Shown here piece after piece: positions 34,565-43,969 of a stretch of DNA of 64,000 bases. Positions within the stretch are counted from its first letter, which is position 1, and each line of letters opens with the position of its first letter. The stretch lies in NCBI GenBank assembly GCA_934202965.1, contig CAKPYN010000004.1, forward strand, positions 1 through 64,000, given 5' to 3'. Under the pieces are notes generated by a model, which saw nothing but the letters and a program-made list of their open reading frames with translations, was not told the origin of the DNA and did not search any database. This stretch comes from an uncultured Megasphaera sp. (GTDB lineage: Bacteria; Bacillota; Negativicutes; Veillonellales; Megasphaeraceae). The translations under genes and the position numbers were made by a program.

Positions 34565-36428
34565 GGTCTCCCCCTTCCTTTCTATCAATAATATGAACAT
34601 CTAAATGCGGACATACACCGCAACCAGTACAGCTCAGGCGCCGACAGTCGTGCGTCAATTCTTCCGCTGCAGCCCGTTTCCATTCCCGTTGCAAAAAGGC
34701 CTTGGCTGCGCCGTTACTCAGATGATCCCACGGAAGGGGTTCATTCAAATCCCGCTGCCGTGCTGCGTAATAGTCCGGATCAATGCCGGCCTGAGCAAAT
34801 GCCTGCATCCAACGATCATAGTCAAACATTTCCGTCCAGCCATCAAACTTACAGCCTAATTTCCATGCTTCATACAATACACGCCCCATTCGTCTGTCCC
34901 CACGAGCAAATGTCGCTTCTAGACGGCCTGTCTTGGCATCATGGTAATGATAGGAAATATGTTTATCCCGAATCAAGCCCTTGATATATTCTTGCTTACG
35001 GCGAATTTCTTCAATTGGCAGCTGTCCAAACCATTGAAATGCCGTGTGCGATTTGGGAACAAAACTGGAAACAGATACGGTTACTTTTCCGTTGTTTTTG
35101 TGGGTAACTTGACGATATAAATTCAATACTTTATATGCTAAATCGGCAATGCCGGCTAAATCTTCGTCCGTTTCGGTCGGCAAACCCATCATAAAATACA
35201 ATTTGACCGTAGACCAGCCATTTTGGAACGCATTTTCACATGCCGACAGCAAGTTTTCTTCGGTAACGCCTTTATTGATGACATCGCGCAGTCGCTGCGT
35301 ACCTGCTTCCGGTGCAAAGGTTAAGCCGCTTTTGCGAACTTGCTGTACTTTTTTGGCAATATCAACAGAAAAGCTGTCTACACGTAATGACGGCAAACTA
35401 ACGCTCACTTTTTTGCCTTTAAATTCTTCCAACAGCATATCGACGAGTTCAGGCAGACAGGAATAGTCGGCAGAGCTTAAGCTCATGAGAGAAATTTCAT
35501 CATAGCCGGAATTAGCAATGATGTCTTTGGCAATCTGTACGAGTCGTTCCGGTGATTTTTCCCGTACCGGACGATAGAGCATGCCTGCTTGGCAAAAGCG
35601 ACAGCCCCGGCTGCAGCCGCGGAATAATTCCAATACCGCCCGATTGTGTACAATATCAATATTAGGCACAATCGGTTTGGTCGGAAAGAAAACGCGTTCT
35701 TCATCAGCAACGACACATTTTTCAATATGTGCTTTGGCTTCCGGTTCCGTAGGAATCAAGGCTTTAAAATTACCAGCATCGTCGTATTCAGGCTGATAAA
35801 AAGCGGGGACATAATTTCCCTGCTGCGTCGCTAATGTTTTTAGCAATCCTTTCTTACCGCCCGGCTTACCCGCTTCTTTCCATTCAATAATCGTATCAGC
35901 CAATAACTGCGTCGATTCTTCAGATTCGCCAAGAAAAAATACATCTATATAATCTGCCAAGGGTTCCGCATTATATGCACAAGGACCGCCGGCTGCCACA
36001 ATCGGCATATCTTCGCCGCGGTCTTTGGCATATACCGGCATTCCTGCTAAATCCAGCATGTTTAAAATATTGGTAAAACTCATTTCATATTGCAGTGTAA
36101 ATCCTACCATATCAAACTCTTTGACCGGCGTTTTCGTTTCCAAAGAAAAAAGAGGGTATCCCTCTTTTCGCATTAATTCTTCCATATCCGGCCAAGGCGC
36201 ATAGACGCGTTCTGCCGCTACGTCCTGCCGTTCATTAAGCAAGGCATATAAAATCCGCAATCCTAAATGGCTCATAGCGACTTCATATACATCAGGAAAA
36301 CAATAGGCAACTGTCAATTTGACATCATCATGATTTTTAACTACACTATTCCATTCGCCGCCCACATATCGCGCCGGCTTCGTAACTTTACTAAGTAAAA
36401 TCGGGTCTATCGAGACTGTACGTGACAC
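34539..36428 (-). CDS. TIGR03960-type B12-binding radical SAM protein
   Basis: 629 residues. An N-terminal B12-binding-like domain (YCFPDVYEVAMSHLGLRIL, GGPCAYNAEPLADYIDVF) precedes a radical SAM core with the cluster motif CSRGCRFCQAG. The C-terminus has CTGCGVC, possibly an additional metal site. It starts with GTG at 36428 behind AGGAGG. Its substrate is unknown; family and partner suggest a tRNA- or ribosome-linked role, an inference from gene neighbourhood in other genomes. Confidence 0.92.
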   Translation of the reverse strand: MSRTVSIDPILLSKVTKPARYVGGEWNSVVKNHDDVKLTVAYCFPDVYEVAMSHLGLRILYALLNERQDVAAERVYAPWPDMEELMRKEGYPLFSLETKTPVKEFDMVGFTLQYEMSFTNILNMLDLAGMPVYAKDRGEDMPIVAAGGPCAYNAEPLADYIDVFFLGESEESTQLLADTIIEWKEAGKPGGKKGLLKTLATQQGNYVPAFYQPEYDDAGNFKALIPTEPEAKAHIEKCVVADEERVFFPTKPIVPNIDIVHNRAVLELFRGCSRGCRFCQAGMLYRPVREKSPERLVQIAKDIIANSGYDEISLMSLSSADYSCLPELVDMLLEEFKGKKVSVSLPSLRVDSFSVDIAKKVQQVRKSGLTFAPEAGTQRLRDVINKGVTEENLLSACENAFQNGWSTVKLYFMMGLPTETDEDLAGIADLAYKVLNLYRQVTHKNNGKVTVSVSSFVPKSHTAFQWFGQLPIEEIRRKQEYIKGLIRDKHISYHYHDAKTGRLEATFARGDRRMGRVLYEAWKLGCKFDGWTEMFDYDRWMQAFAQAGIDPDYYAARQRDLNEPLPWDHLSNGAAKAFLQREWKRAAAEELTHDCRRLSCTGCGVCPHLDVHIIDRKEGGDHGKTAFSC

Positions 36429-36447
36429 AAATATATCCTCCTATTTC

Positions 36448-37548
36448 CTAAAAAATCATCGTCTGCTGTCGCATGTAAATACTAAGCAAAATGCCTAATC
36501 CCATCATATTGGTCGTCAATGCGCTGACACCATAACTCATAAACGGAAGAGGAATCCCTGTAACTGGCATAATCCCGCAAGTCATACCGACATTGACTAA
36601 TATCTGGAATCCCCACATGGCTACAATACCCGTTGCCAGTAACATGCCAAAGTTGTCTTTACATTCTTTAGCTACCATCAAACCGCGATATACCAGCATA
36701 AAATATAAGAAAAGGATAAAAATACATCCCATAAATCCTAATTCTTCGCCAATAACGGAAAAAATAAAGTCGGTATGATTTTCCGGCAGGAAATTCAACT
36801 GACTTTGAGACCCTTGGAACAAGCCTTTACCAAATAGCATTCCCGAACCGATGGCAATTTTGGACTGAATAATATGATATCCTGCACCAAAGGGATCAGC
36901 ATTCGGATTTAAAAACACAGAAATACGAGATTTCTGATAGTCTTTTAGAAAATGCCAGCCAATCGGGGCTAATACAACACCAATGAGACAAATATTACGC
37001 AGCAAAGACATTTTGATTTTAGCTACAAACAGCATACCAAAACCGATAGCTAAAAACACTAGGCTAGTACCTAAGTCCGGCTGTTTTAATACAAGTAAAA
37101 AAGGAATGCCCATGTACAGTCCAATCGGGATGATACTGCGCCATGTATTGATTTTTCCTACGCGATCCGATAATAACGCTGCCATGCAGACTATCATAAT
37201 CAGTTTAGAAAATTCAGACGGCTGTAAGGTAATCGGCCCTAACTGAATCCACCGCTGCGCCCCTAATGCCGAGGTCCCAACAAACATAACCGCCAGCAGC
37301 ATGAGTAAATTAATAATGTACAACGGCCGGGCAAATCGCTTCAATTTTGTATAATCATAGCGACTGAAAAATATAATAATCATTAGATTGACGATAAATG
37401 CCGCGCCTTGCTTGGCTACAAAATCATAATTAATCGCGCCTTTATTAATATGCGTAGCACTGCCAATAATGCACAAACTGATAAAAACAATACACAAGCA
37501 CATTACCAGCAATATTTTATCCAAATTTTTCCATTCTCGTTTAAACAT
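36448..37548 (-). CDS. rodA: SEDS peptidoglycan polymerase RodA
   Basis: A 366-residue SEDS-family glycosyltransferase with about ten membrane segments that polymerises lipid II with its partner PBP2. Signatures: GAQRWIQLGPITLQPSEFSKL, VLKQPDLGTSLVF, FLPENHTDFIFSVIGEELGF and GIPLPFMSYG. With mrdA and mreBCD upstream, it completes an elongasome gene set. Confidence 0.96.
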   Translation of the reverse strand: MFKREWKNLDKILLVMCLCIVFISLCIIGSATHINKGAINYDFVAKQGAAFIVNLMIIIFFSRYDYTKLKRFARPLYIINLLMLLAVMFVGTSALGAQRWIQLGPITLQPSEFSKLIMIVCMAALLSDRVGKINTWRSIIPIGLYMGIPFLLVLKQPDLGTSLVFLAIGFGMLFVAKIKMSLLRNICLIGVVLAPIGWHFLKDYQKSRISVFLNPNADPFGAGYHIIQSKIAIGSGMLFGKGLFQGSQSQLNFLPENHTDFIFSVIGEELGFMGCIFILFLYFMLVYRGLMVAKECKDNFGMLLATGIVAMWGFQILVNVGMTCGIMPVTGIPLPFMSYGVSALTTNMMGLGILLSIYMRQQTMIF

Positions 37549-37557
37549 TTGTAACTC

Positions 37558-38586
37558 CTATCGACGATAATGACGCCAAGCCATAGACTGCCGTTGGCGC
37601 TGCCGTACAGAAATACGTGCCCGAACCGTAGTTGTTTCTGCTTTTTCTGTATGGTCTGTTAGTATAGTATCTGTTACGACAGATGGGACATCTGTTTGCT
37701 TTGCCATGCCGTTTATCAAGGCAGCCGCCTTTTGTAATTCTGCTGCCGCTTTCGATTTCATAATTCCCAGCTCATGAGGAATGGCTTCCCCATCCGATAC
37801 GTCCTCCTCATTATGTTGTAATACGGATACCGTTTCGGCTGCCGGAAGCAAATCCAATAATGCCGGTATATCCAACGCTGTCCCTGTTTCTATATACGCT
37901 GCCGTCTGTTCCATTGCCGTATAAAACGGTGTATTGTCACAAGAAATTAGATTGCCCTGCTGCGCGGCCGCATGAATCGCTACATCATGCGGCAATATAC
38001 CGGCAACGGTTTCGGGATTTAAGATTTGTATCATATCCTGCACTGATACATACCCGGGATCACAGCCATAAAAATTATTAAACATGACATCGTAATGAAA
38101 TCGTTTATGCTTATTGCAAAACTGCATGACCCGTGCTGCATCTCGCATCGACGACCACGTAGGCTCTATGACAAAAAACATGGTATCTGCAATCGCTACG
38201 GCATCTTTAAATGCCCGACCCCTGCCAGGAGGGCAGTCTATCAACACGTATTCATAGTTTTTAGCTAATTTTTCAACGATATACTGATAGGAAGGAGCAT
38301 CTATTTTTTCCCAAGTATGTTTTTGACTAGCTGCCAAAAAATCCAACTGCGGCGTAATATGCAGCAATGCCTCTTCGGTGCTGCAATTTTCTTTCATTAC
38401 GTCACCCACGTCATACAGAACATCATCCTGCATGCCAAACATCAAATCCAGATTACGCAGTCCCATATCAGCATCGACGGCAAGAACATGATGTCCCCGC
38501 CGCTGCAGGCTAATAGCCAGCGAAGCCGTAATTAGTGTTTTCCCTACGCCGCCTTTTCCAGATGCCACAGCTATAATGATCGCCAT
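37558..38586 (-). CDS. MinD-like ParA-family ATPase with long C-terminal extension
   Basis: 342 residues. A deviant Walker A (SGKGGVGKTLIT), VDADMGLRNLDLMFG, LIDCPPG and VIEPTWSSMRDAARV match MinD, the membrane ATPase that directs septum inhibition. MinD proteins are usually about 265 residues; here roughly 80 extra residues follow, ending in a strongly basic tail (VRARISVRQRQR). No usual short amphipathic MinD helix is obvious, and neither minC nor minE lies beside it. It might therefore do another positioning job in wall growth. Confidence 0.82.
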   Translation of the reverse strand: MAIIIAVASGKGGVGKTLITASLAISLQRRGHHVLAVDADMGLRNLDLMFGMQDDVLYDVGDVMKENCSTEEALLHITPQLDFLAASQKHTWEKIDAPSYQYIVEKLAKNYEYVLIDCPPGRGRAFKDAVAIADTMFFVIEPTWSSMRDAARVMQFCNKHKRFHYDVMFNNFYGCDPGYVSVQDMIQILNPETVAGILPHDVAIHAAAQQGNLISCDNTPFYTAMEQTAAYIETGTALDIPALLDLLPAAETVSVLQHNEEDVSDGEAIPHELGIMKSKAAAELQKAAALINGMAKQTDVPSVVTDTILTDHTEKAETTTVRARISVRQRQRQSMAWRHYRR

Positions 38587-38610
38587 GAGAATGACTCCTT
38601 TCCCTATCCA

Positions 38611-40488
38611 CTATTGTTGTTTATCGTCCTGTTTCGGTTGGCTCTTTTGTTGAATTTCTTTATTTTTCTTATCCTTTTCTTTTTGTTTCTTTCCGCCATC
38701 AGCATATTCACCGACATGGAAATATTCTTCCAACATCATCTTAACAATAGGGCCAGATGCCACGCCGCCATAACCGCCTTGTTCAACTAAAACAGCAATA
38801 ACGATACGGGGATGATCATACGGTGCATACGCAACAAACCAGCCATGGTCCACACCGCCAAAATTTTCTGCCGTCCCGGTTTTACCAGCGACTTGAATCG
38901 GAAATCCTGCAAACAACGAGCCGGCCGTACCTTCTTCGGTAACGTTACGCATCCCTTCACGCACTAAATCCAAGGTAGAGCGAGATACGGCCAACGTACC
39001 GATTTGTTCAGGCGCAAAAATTTTATACGGTGTACCGTCCAAATTATCAATACGATTGACGATAAACGGCCGATATTGAATACCGCCATTGGCAACTTCA
39101 CTAACAATCATTGCCGCCTGCAGCGGTGTAACCAATTGGAAGCCCTGACCAATTGCGGAGTTAAAGGTATCGCCTAAATACCAATCTTGATTAAAGTTTT
39201 TCTTTTTATATTCTTCACTGGCAACCAGACCGGAAGCTTCACCACGCAGGGCAATGCCCGTCTTCTTGCCCATGCCAAACATGCGTGCATATTCAGCCAA
39301 TTTTTCAATACCAACACGACGACCCATTTCATAGAAATATACGTTATCTGATTTTGACAACGCTTCTGTAAAATTAATCCAGCCTAATGCTTCACCGCCG
39401 GCATTTCGCATATCAACGAGCCAATGACGGCCGCTATCGAAGATCATTTCATCCGGTGTTACTTTTTTTAATTCCAGTGCTGCTGAACCGGTAATTAATT
39501 TGAATGTAGATCCTGGCGGATATTCACCGGCAATCGCACGGTTTTCCATCGGATGATAAGGATTATCATTAATTTGGGCCCATTCTTTCGCTGTAATCCC
39601 GCGGGTAAACCAGTTTGGATTAAATGCCGGGCGGCTAGCCATTGCCAATACAGCCCCTGTATTCGGATCAATCGCAACAGCTGCAATCCCATGGGTCCCA
39701 ATGCCGTTGGCAATTTGTTTGTCCATTGCATCTTCTGCTGCCTGTTGTAAGTTCAAATCAATGGTCAAATGAATATTGTGTCCAGCAGTCGGATTCTTGC
39801 GTTCCATTTCCTTGACAGGTGTGCCGGCTGCATCGACTTCTACTTGTCTGCCGCCATCTTTACCGCGAAGGATATCATCATAATACGATTCCAAACCAGC
39901 ACGGCCAATCTGTGTAATGTTGGAAACGCCCTCCTGCCCTTTCAAGCGTTTCATATCTTCTTCATCAATTTGACCGACATAGCCAAAAATCTGCGCAGCC
40001 ATTTCATTGTACGGATAATAGCGAATTGGCTGTACATCGACAGAAATACCGGGGAGTTCATTACGCTGTTCTTCGATTTTCGTGACAATATCCTGTGTTA
40101 AATCTGTAGCAAGTACGGTTGGCACATAGGCACTCTTCACTTTTTGAATTTTTTCCCGCAGTTTATCTTCTGGCTGATTAATCAACCGAGATAATTTTTT
40201 TAGTTCATCGTCCGTCATACCGTCTTTCGTCGGTACGTACGTAACCATAAAGCTCGGGCGGGACCCTACCAAGATCTGCCCATTTCGATCATACATAATA
40301 CCGCGCATCGCCGCGATAGGAATGGCGCGCAGTCGGTTCCCTTCAGCCAACGAATGATAATAATCACCGGCAACAAGCTGTAAATATACCAGCCGGCAAA
40401 TCAACACGACAAAAATACCGATTAAAATCCAATATAAATACCGGAAGCGGCCATCATTATTTTTCTTTTTCATCAACGCTTCAAGCAT
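38611..40488 (-). CDS. mrdA: Penicillin-binding protein 2 (elongation transpeptidase)
   Basis: Monofunctional class B transpeptidase that works with RodA. The start is at 40488 (MLEALMKKKN, GGAGG upstream), giving 625 residues; a longer frame would overlap mreD. One membrane segment lies near 15-35, then the pedestal domain with GRAGLESYYDDILRG. The catalytic motifs are PPGSTFKL (SxxK), SKSDNVYF (SxN) and GKTGTAENF (KTG). The C-terminus is lysine- and glutamine-rich. Confidence 0.96.
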   Translation of the reverse strand: MLEALMKKKNNDGRFRYLYWILIGIFVVLICRLVYLQLVAGDYYHSLAEGNRLRAIPIAAMRGIMYDRNGQILVGSRPSFMVTYVPTKDGMTDDELKKLSRLINQPEDKLREKIQKVKSAYVPTVLATDLTQDIVTKIEEQRNELPGISVDVQPIRYYPYNEMAAQIFGYVGQIDEEDMKRLKGQEGVSNITQIGRAGLESYYDDILRGKDGGRQVEVDAAGTPVKEMERKNPTAGHNIHLTIDLNLQQAAEDAMDKQIANGIGTHGIAAVAIDPNTGAVLAMASRPAFNPNWFTRGITAKEWAQINDNPYHPMENRAIAGEYPPGSTFKLITGSAALELKKVTPDEMIFDSGRHWLVDMRNAGGEALGWINFTEALSKSDNVYFYEMGRRVGIEKLAEYARMFGMGKKTGIALRGEASGLVASEEYKKKNFNQDWYLGDTFNSAIGQGFQLVTPLQAAMIVSEVANGGIQYRPFIVNRIDNLDGTPYKIFAPEQIGTLAVSRSTLDLVREGMRNVTEEGTAGSLFAGFPIQVAGKTGTAENFGGVDHGWFVAYAPYDHPRIVIAVLVEQGGYGGVASGPIVKMMLEEYFHVGEYADGGKKQKEKDKKNKEIQQKSQPKQDDKQQ

Positions 40489-40495
40489 GTATATT

Positions 40496-41011
40496 TTACC
40501 TCCATCTACCAGCAACGCTCCATCCATAATATGAATCGTCCCGACGAAGCCGCCATACAATATGATCGACCGGAATCATTAAAATACCATGGTATACGAG
40601 CATGGGAATACTAAATTCAAACAAATAAGATACAATATGTACAAACTGCCCGGATGCATATAAAATCAGGCAATTTAAAATCAGGCAGCCTTCTGTCGCA
40701 CCCAGTACAATAAGCAGCGTCAATATCCACTGATCTTTATCAATGTCGCGTCCTAGATAACTGCACACAATGGCGATTACCAAATATGGCAGTAAATGCA
40801 GTCCAAAAAAATTACCAATGACGACATCCTGACAAAATCCGCCTAACAAAGCCGTCCAAATGCCGATGCGCTGTCCATGATGCAGTGCCATCAATACAAC
40901 AAATACAAAAATCAAATTCGGCTGATTCACGCCATTAAAAATAAACGGCAATACGGCACTTTGCAGCACAAATACAATAAATGCCGTCATCACACAGCTT
41001 AGTTTCTTCAT
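40496..41011 (-). CDS. mreD: Rod-shape protein MreD
   Basis: A 171-residue integral membrane protein with about five segments, in the standard position between mreC and PBP2. GFCQDVVIGNFFGLHLLPY is the conserved MreD core. Overlaps mreC by 4 nt. Confidence 0.92.
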   Translation of the reverse strand: MKKLSCVMTAFIVFVLQSAVLPFIFNGVNQPNLIFVFVVLMALHHGQRIGIWTALLGGFCQDVVIGNFFGLHLLPYLVIAIVCSYLGRDIDKDQWILTLLIVLGATEGCLILNCLILYASGQFVHIVSYLFEFSIPMLVYHGILMIPVDHIVWRLRRDDSYYGWSVAGRWR

Positions 41012-41928
41012 AATGCTGCGGCTCCTTTAATACCTTCAACTTTATCTCGATTCGTCTGCGGAACTAATTTCGGAGCAACATCCGGTTTTTCATACGAACC
41101 TGTATCAGACGATTTCAAAATAACCAATACTTCTTCCAATTTAGAAAAATCTACACTCGGACGAATGACAGCATACTTAACAAAATCATTGTCATTCTGA
41201 TGAATCGATACAATCGTACCCAGCGGCAGACCTTTAGGATAAATTGCCCCAAAGCCGGATGTAACTAACGTATCGCCCTCTAAAATATCCGCGTCTTTCG
41301 CAATATTGACAAACTGCGGTTCTGTCGGAACATTGCCGTTGCCGCGAACAACAGAAGATACGCGAGATTCCGGACGCTGCACGATAGCGCCAATACTCGT
41401 GCGCGGATCGGTCAAAAGCTGTACGCGCGCAGAATGAGGATATACGTCACTGATAAAACCAACTACCCCATTTGGTGTAATAACCGGCATATCTTTGGCA
41501 ACGCCTTCGCCGCTGCCAACATCAATAATCATCGTATTGCTCCATGTGCCGTAATCACGGGAAATGACAGAGCCTGCCAACGTTTTATATTGCGGATGGG
41601 ACGTGCGAAAATCCAACAACTTACGAAGACGTTCATTTTCAGCTACTAATTCATCATAATCGACACTCTTGCTCTGCAAAGTTGCATTTTCTTTTTCCAG
41701 TGCTTCCCATTCAATTCGGTTTTTCAAGCTAACATCAATAATATGAATTCCCGATGCCAATGAGCCTACTATATTGCTGGCACCATATTCAAACGGAGAG
41801 GCAATAACCTGCAACGGTTTTGTAATAAAAGGAAGCGAATCGCGCTGCCGCCATGCCCAACCTCCAACTGCTATTATAATGAATAATATGAGTACGAAGA
41901 CAATGCTTCTTTTACCAAACGAAAACAA
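41008..41928 (-). CDS. mreC: Rod-shape protein MreC
   Basis: 306 residues: an N-terminal membrane anchor (about 8-25), a coiled coil (about 70-105, ALEKENATLQSKSVDYDELV), then the beta-rich periplasmic domain with VITPNGVVGFI, RVQLLTDPRTSIGA and LVTSGFGAIYPKGLP. The start codon seems to be TTG at 41928 with AGGAGGAG upstream. It links the MreB filament to PBP2. Confidence 0.95.
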   Translation of the reverse strand: MFSFGKRSIVFVLILFIIIAVGGWAWRQRDSLPFITKPLQVIASPFEYGASNIVGSLASGIHIIDVSLKNRIEWEALEKENATLQSKSVDYDELVAENERLRKLLDFRTSHPQYKTLAGSVISRDYGTWSNTMIIDVGSGEGVAKDMPVITPNGVVGFISDVYPHSARVQLLTDPRTSIGAIVQRPESRVSSVVRGNGNVPTEPQFVNIAKDADILEGDTLVTSGFGAIYPKGLPLGTIVSIHQNDNDFVKYAVIRPSVDFSKLEEVLVILKSSDTGSYEKPDVAPKLVPQTNRDKVEGIKGAAAL

Positions 41929-41930
41929 TT

Positions 41931-42971
41931 TTAAAATCTCCTCCTGTAAATACGCTGTGCTCCTTCAATCAATGCGGCTAACTTTTCTCGTTCAGCCAAG
42001 GCTCTGCCAGCTCCTCTCGCAACTGCTAATTCTGGTTCCGCAGCCAATATAACGGGAACCCCTAATTCTTGTGCAAAGAGCTGTTCCATTCCCTTCAACT
42101 TAGCACCGCTGCCAGTTAATACAATGCCATGTTCCATAATATCTGCTGATAATTCCGGAGGTGTTTCCCGCAGTACGGCCTTCACAACATCAAGTATCTT
42201 CATCAAAGGACGACCGATAACATGATACAGCTCACTGGCTTTGACTGCCATTTCTTTTTGCAGTCCGTCATCTAGTCCACGCCCCAAGAAATAATAGCCT
42301 TTGTCTTCCAGTGGCAGTACAGCAGAGCCATTCGTAATTTTCATTTCTTCAATCGTATCATCATCTGTTACAATATCGTACTGATACCGCAAGTATTCTC
42401 GGATTGCACCGTTAAAATCCAAGCTGCCTAAATGGATGGATTTCGAAATAACAATGCCTCCTAACGACAAAATAGCTATATTTGTCGTTCCTCCGCCAAT
42501 ATCAATAATCATATTACCTATGGGGTCATAAATCGGCATATTCACGCCGATAGCTGCCGCTGCTGCCGTTTCAATCAAAAACGCCTCTTTGGCTCCGGCT
42601 TGATAAATCGCTTCCATAACCGCCCGTTTTTCAACATTGGACGCAGCAGCCGGTACGCCTACCATAATACGCAGTCGCTGTACACTGCGAACACATTTAT
42701 TAAGAATATATCCTAACATAGTCCGTGTTACGCCGTAATCAGCAATAACCCCCTTTTGCAGCGGTCTGTGCAGTTTTACCGTTTCCGGCGACTTAGCCAG
42801 CAAGTCTTCAGCTGCATTCCCGATGGCAATAATCTTTTTATTTCGTTCATCTGTTGCCATAATAGACGGCTCAGACAATACAATCCCACGACCTTCAACA
42901 AATACTTGTGTCGTGCTGGTGCCTAAGTCAATCCCTATATTTTTAGTCAGCGGAGAAAAAATCGAACTCAT
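41931..42971 (-). CDS. mreB: Actin-like cell-shape protein MreB
   Basis: A 346-residue bacterial actin. NIGIDLGTSTTQVF (phosphate 1), NMIIDIGGGTTNIAI (phosphate 2) and GIVLTGSGAKLKGM (adenosine) form the nucleotide site. First gene of mreB-mreC-mreD-mrdA-minD-rodA. If the organism is a coccus like Megasphaera, its presence is notable, although such genes are retained in several Negativicute cocci. Confidence 0.96.
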   Translation of the reverse strand: MSSIFSPLTKNIGIDLGTSTTQVFVEGRGIVLSEPSIMATDERNKKIIAIGNAAEDLLAKSPETVKLHRPLQKGVIADYGVTRTMLGYILNKCVRSVQRLRIMVGVPAAASNVEKRAVMEAIYQAGAKEAFLIETAAAAAIGVNMPIYDPIGNMIIDIGGGTTNIAILSLGGIVISKSIHLGSLDFNGAIREYLRYQYDIVTDDDTIEEMKITNGSAVLPLEDKGYYFLGRGLDDGLQKEMAVKASELYHVIGRPLMKILDVVKAVLRETPPELSADIMEHGIVLTGSGAKLKGMEQLFAQELGVPVILAAEPELAVARGAGRALAEREKLAALIEGAQRIYRRRF

Positions 42972-43112
42972 AACAAATCCTTTCTAATACACTATTTAAT
43001 CATTTACATATTTTAGCACACCAGCGTAATTTTCGCACTAGTATTTCCGTATTTTTTCGCATGAATTCACAATTCACGTCTTACTAAAACAAGTTAATTC
43101 ATAAAAAACTAG

Positions 43113-43141
43113 TTGACGAACGATACAGTCCATGGTAATAT
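43113..43141 (+). promoter_or_regulatory. Promoter of tRNA-Ser
   Basis: TTGACG (43113-43118), 17-bp spacer, TAATAT (43136-43141), 15 bp before the tRNA. Confidence 0.7.
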
Positions 43142-43156
43142 AATAAAGTATTGTTT

Positions 43157-43245
43157 GGAGCGGTATCGAAGTGGTCATAACGGGGCTGACTCGAAATCAG
43201 TTAGGCCGTAAGGTCTCGTGGGTTCGAATCCCACCCGCTCCGCCA
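43157..43245 (+). tRNA. tRNA-Ser(CGA)
   Basis: A class II tRNA with a long variable arm. The acceptor GGAGCGG pairs with CCGCTCC, the anticodon loop is CTCGAAA with anticodon CGA (reads UCG), the T arm contains GGTTCGAATCC, and CCA is encoded. A strong terminator follows immediately. Confidence 0.97.
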
Positions 43246-43248
43246 ATC

Positions 43249-43297
43249 AAAAAGCGCACAGGTAAGCCATCTATCGGACTTATCTGTGCGCTTTTTA
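43249..43297. terminator. tRNA-Ser terminator
   Basis: A long stem, AAAAGCGCACAGGTAAG against CTTATCTGTGCGCTTTT (one wobble), with T-runs on both strands. Confidence 0.9.
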
Positions 43298-43360
43298 TTA
43301 TGTTCTTCAAGCGATTTTTAGGTGCGCTATCTACTCCTAACTCTACCCCAAACATATTTT

Positions 43361-43570
43361 TTAGGATTTCGTTGCCAGTTCCGTCCCGTACAGGTGTTCC
43401 ATGGCCGCGCAAGTTACAAGCCAAGTGCCTCACGATTTTCTCGCCTCTGTCTCCGTAAATCTTGGTGGAGACTTCTTATAACCGGAGCAGGTCTGACGGA
43501 TTGTGATAGGTGCAACTCCCCAACGTTCTGCCGCTTCCTTAGCCGTCATAATATTTTCCAATGAATTCAT
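43361..43570 (-). pseudogene. Small helix-turn-helix protein, nonsense mutation (copy 1)
   Basis: A 69-residue frame starting MNSLENIMTAKEAAERWGVA behind AGGAGGTG, broken by an in-frame TGA at codon 47 (43430-43432) and then continuing GTWLVTCAAMEHLYG. Similar helix-turn-helix proteins have RKSGGTWLVT here, so TGA most simply replaces a GGA glycine codon. Copy 2 at 43969 is a paralogue (shared LEEAAERWG-like and WLVT..xMExxxG blocks). These small proteins usually occur in phage- or plasmid-derived DNA. Confidence 0.7.
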
Positions 43571-43576
43571 GAAATA

Positions 43577-43642
43577 TCACCTCCTGACAAATCCTAAAAT
43601 AGTCGCAATGGTTATGATAACTGCCGCAATCTTGCGAACAAG
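43577..43642 (-). pseudogene. Remnant of a hydrophobic peptide gene preceding HTH copy 1
   Basis: An open frame whose last 18 residues read KIAAVIITIATILGFVRR, a membrane segment with a basic end. It has no start codon in frame (a TGA lies just upstream), and its stop codon lies inside the ribosome binding site of HTH copy 1. The arrangement mirrors the intact peptide at 44159, which overlaps HTH copy 2. It is probably a decayed paralogue. Confidence 0.35.
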
Positions 43643-43704
43643 TCAATCGCCACCAGCTAAGCACCGTCAAAATACCCAATAAAGTCATTAGTATTTTCTT
43701 TTTG

Positions 43705-43713
43705 TGGTATGAT
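43705..43713 (+). promoter_or_regulatory. Plus-strand promoter facing peptide gene A
   Basis: Extended -10 TGGTATGAT with no clear -35. A transcript from about 43720 would run antisense into the 3' part and then the whole of the peptide gene at 43755-43850. Confidence 0.45.
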
Positions 43714-43754
43714 AGATATGTAAGGAGTAGGGTAAAAGCCCCACTTCCCGTTAC

Positions 43755-43850
43755 TTACTTGCCTTTCAAGAATTGGTAAATAGCAATAGTACCGGTGATG
43801 ACGGTTACTATATGATCCAAATCTTGAAAGGCCTTTTCCATACCTGTCAT
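43755..43850 (-). CDS. Hydrophobic miniprotein A (candidate type I toxin-like)
   Basis: 31 residues: an amphipathic start MTGMEKAFQDLDHI, then a short membrane-like segment VTVITGTIAIY and a basic tail FLKGK. AGGAGGTG lies 5 nt before the ATG. A near-consensus promoter is at 43876-43903, leaving a leader of about 25 nt. The size, single hydrophobic segment and an opposing promoter are what type I toxins or phage holin-like peptides show. The function is inferred only. Confidence 0.6.
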   Translation of the reverse strand: MTGMEKAFQDLDHIVTVITGTIAIYQFLKGK

Positions 43851-43875
43851 TTTTTCACCTCCTTTCCATGTATTT

Positions 43876-43903
43876 ATTATACATTTTTTCGGTGTTTTAT
43901 CAG
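43876..43903 (-). promoter_or_regulatory. Promoter of miniprotein A
   Basis: On the minus strand, CTGATA (43898-43903), a 16-bp spacer and a perfect TATAAT preceded by TG (43876-43881). Confidence 0.75.
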
Positions 43904-43925
43904 GCTTTTTAGATTGATTTTAGTA

Positions 43926-43969
43926 AAAATCCGTCAAGCCAACACATTCTGACCTGACGGGATTTTATT
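43926..43969. terminator. Terminator after HTH copy 2
   Basis: AAAATCCGTCA and TGACGGGATTTT form a stem with one bulge, with T-runs on both strands. It ends the 44400-43969 minus-strand unit. Confidence 0.7.

Noticed and set aside
43430..43432. In-frame TGA in HTH copy 1 as selenocysteine
   Set aside because: Related proteins have glycine at this position, the residue is not a redox site, and the paralogous copy is also broken. A nonsense mutation is simpler.
43197..43433. Minus-strand 78-codon frame containing GGAGGIRTHETLRPN
   Set aside because: This is the antisense of the tRNA-Ser gene, a well-known source of false protein calls. Upstream it only covers the decayed HTH gene in another frame.
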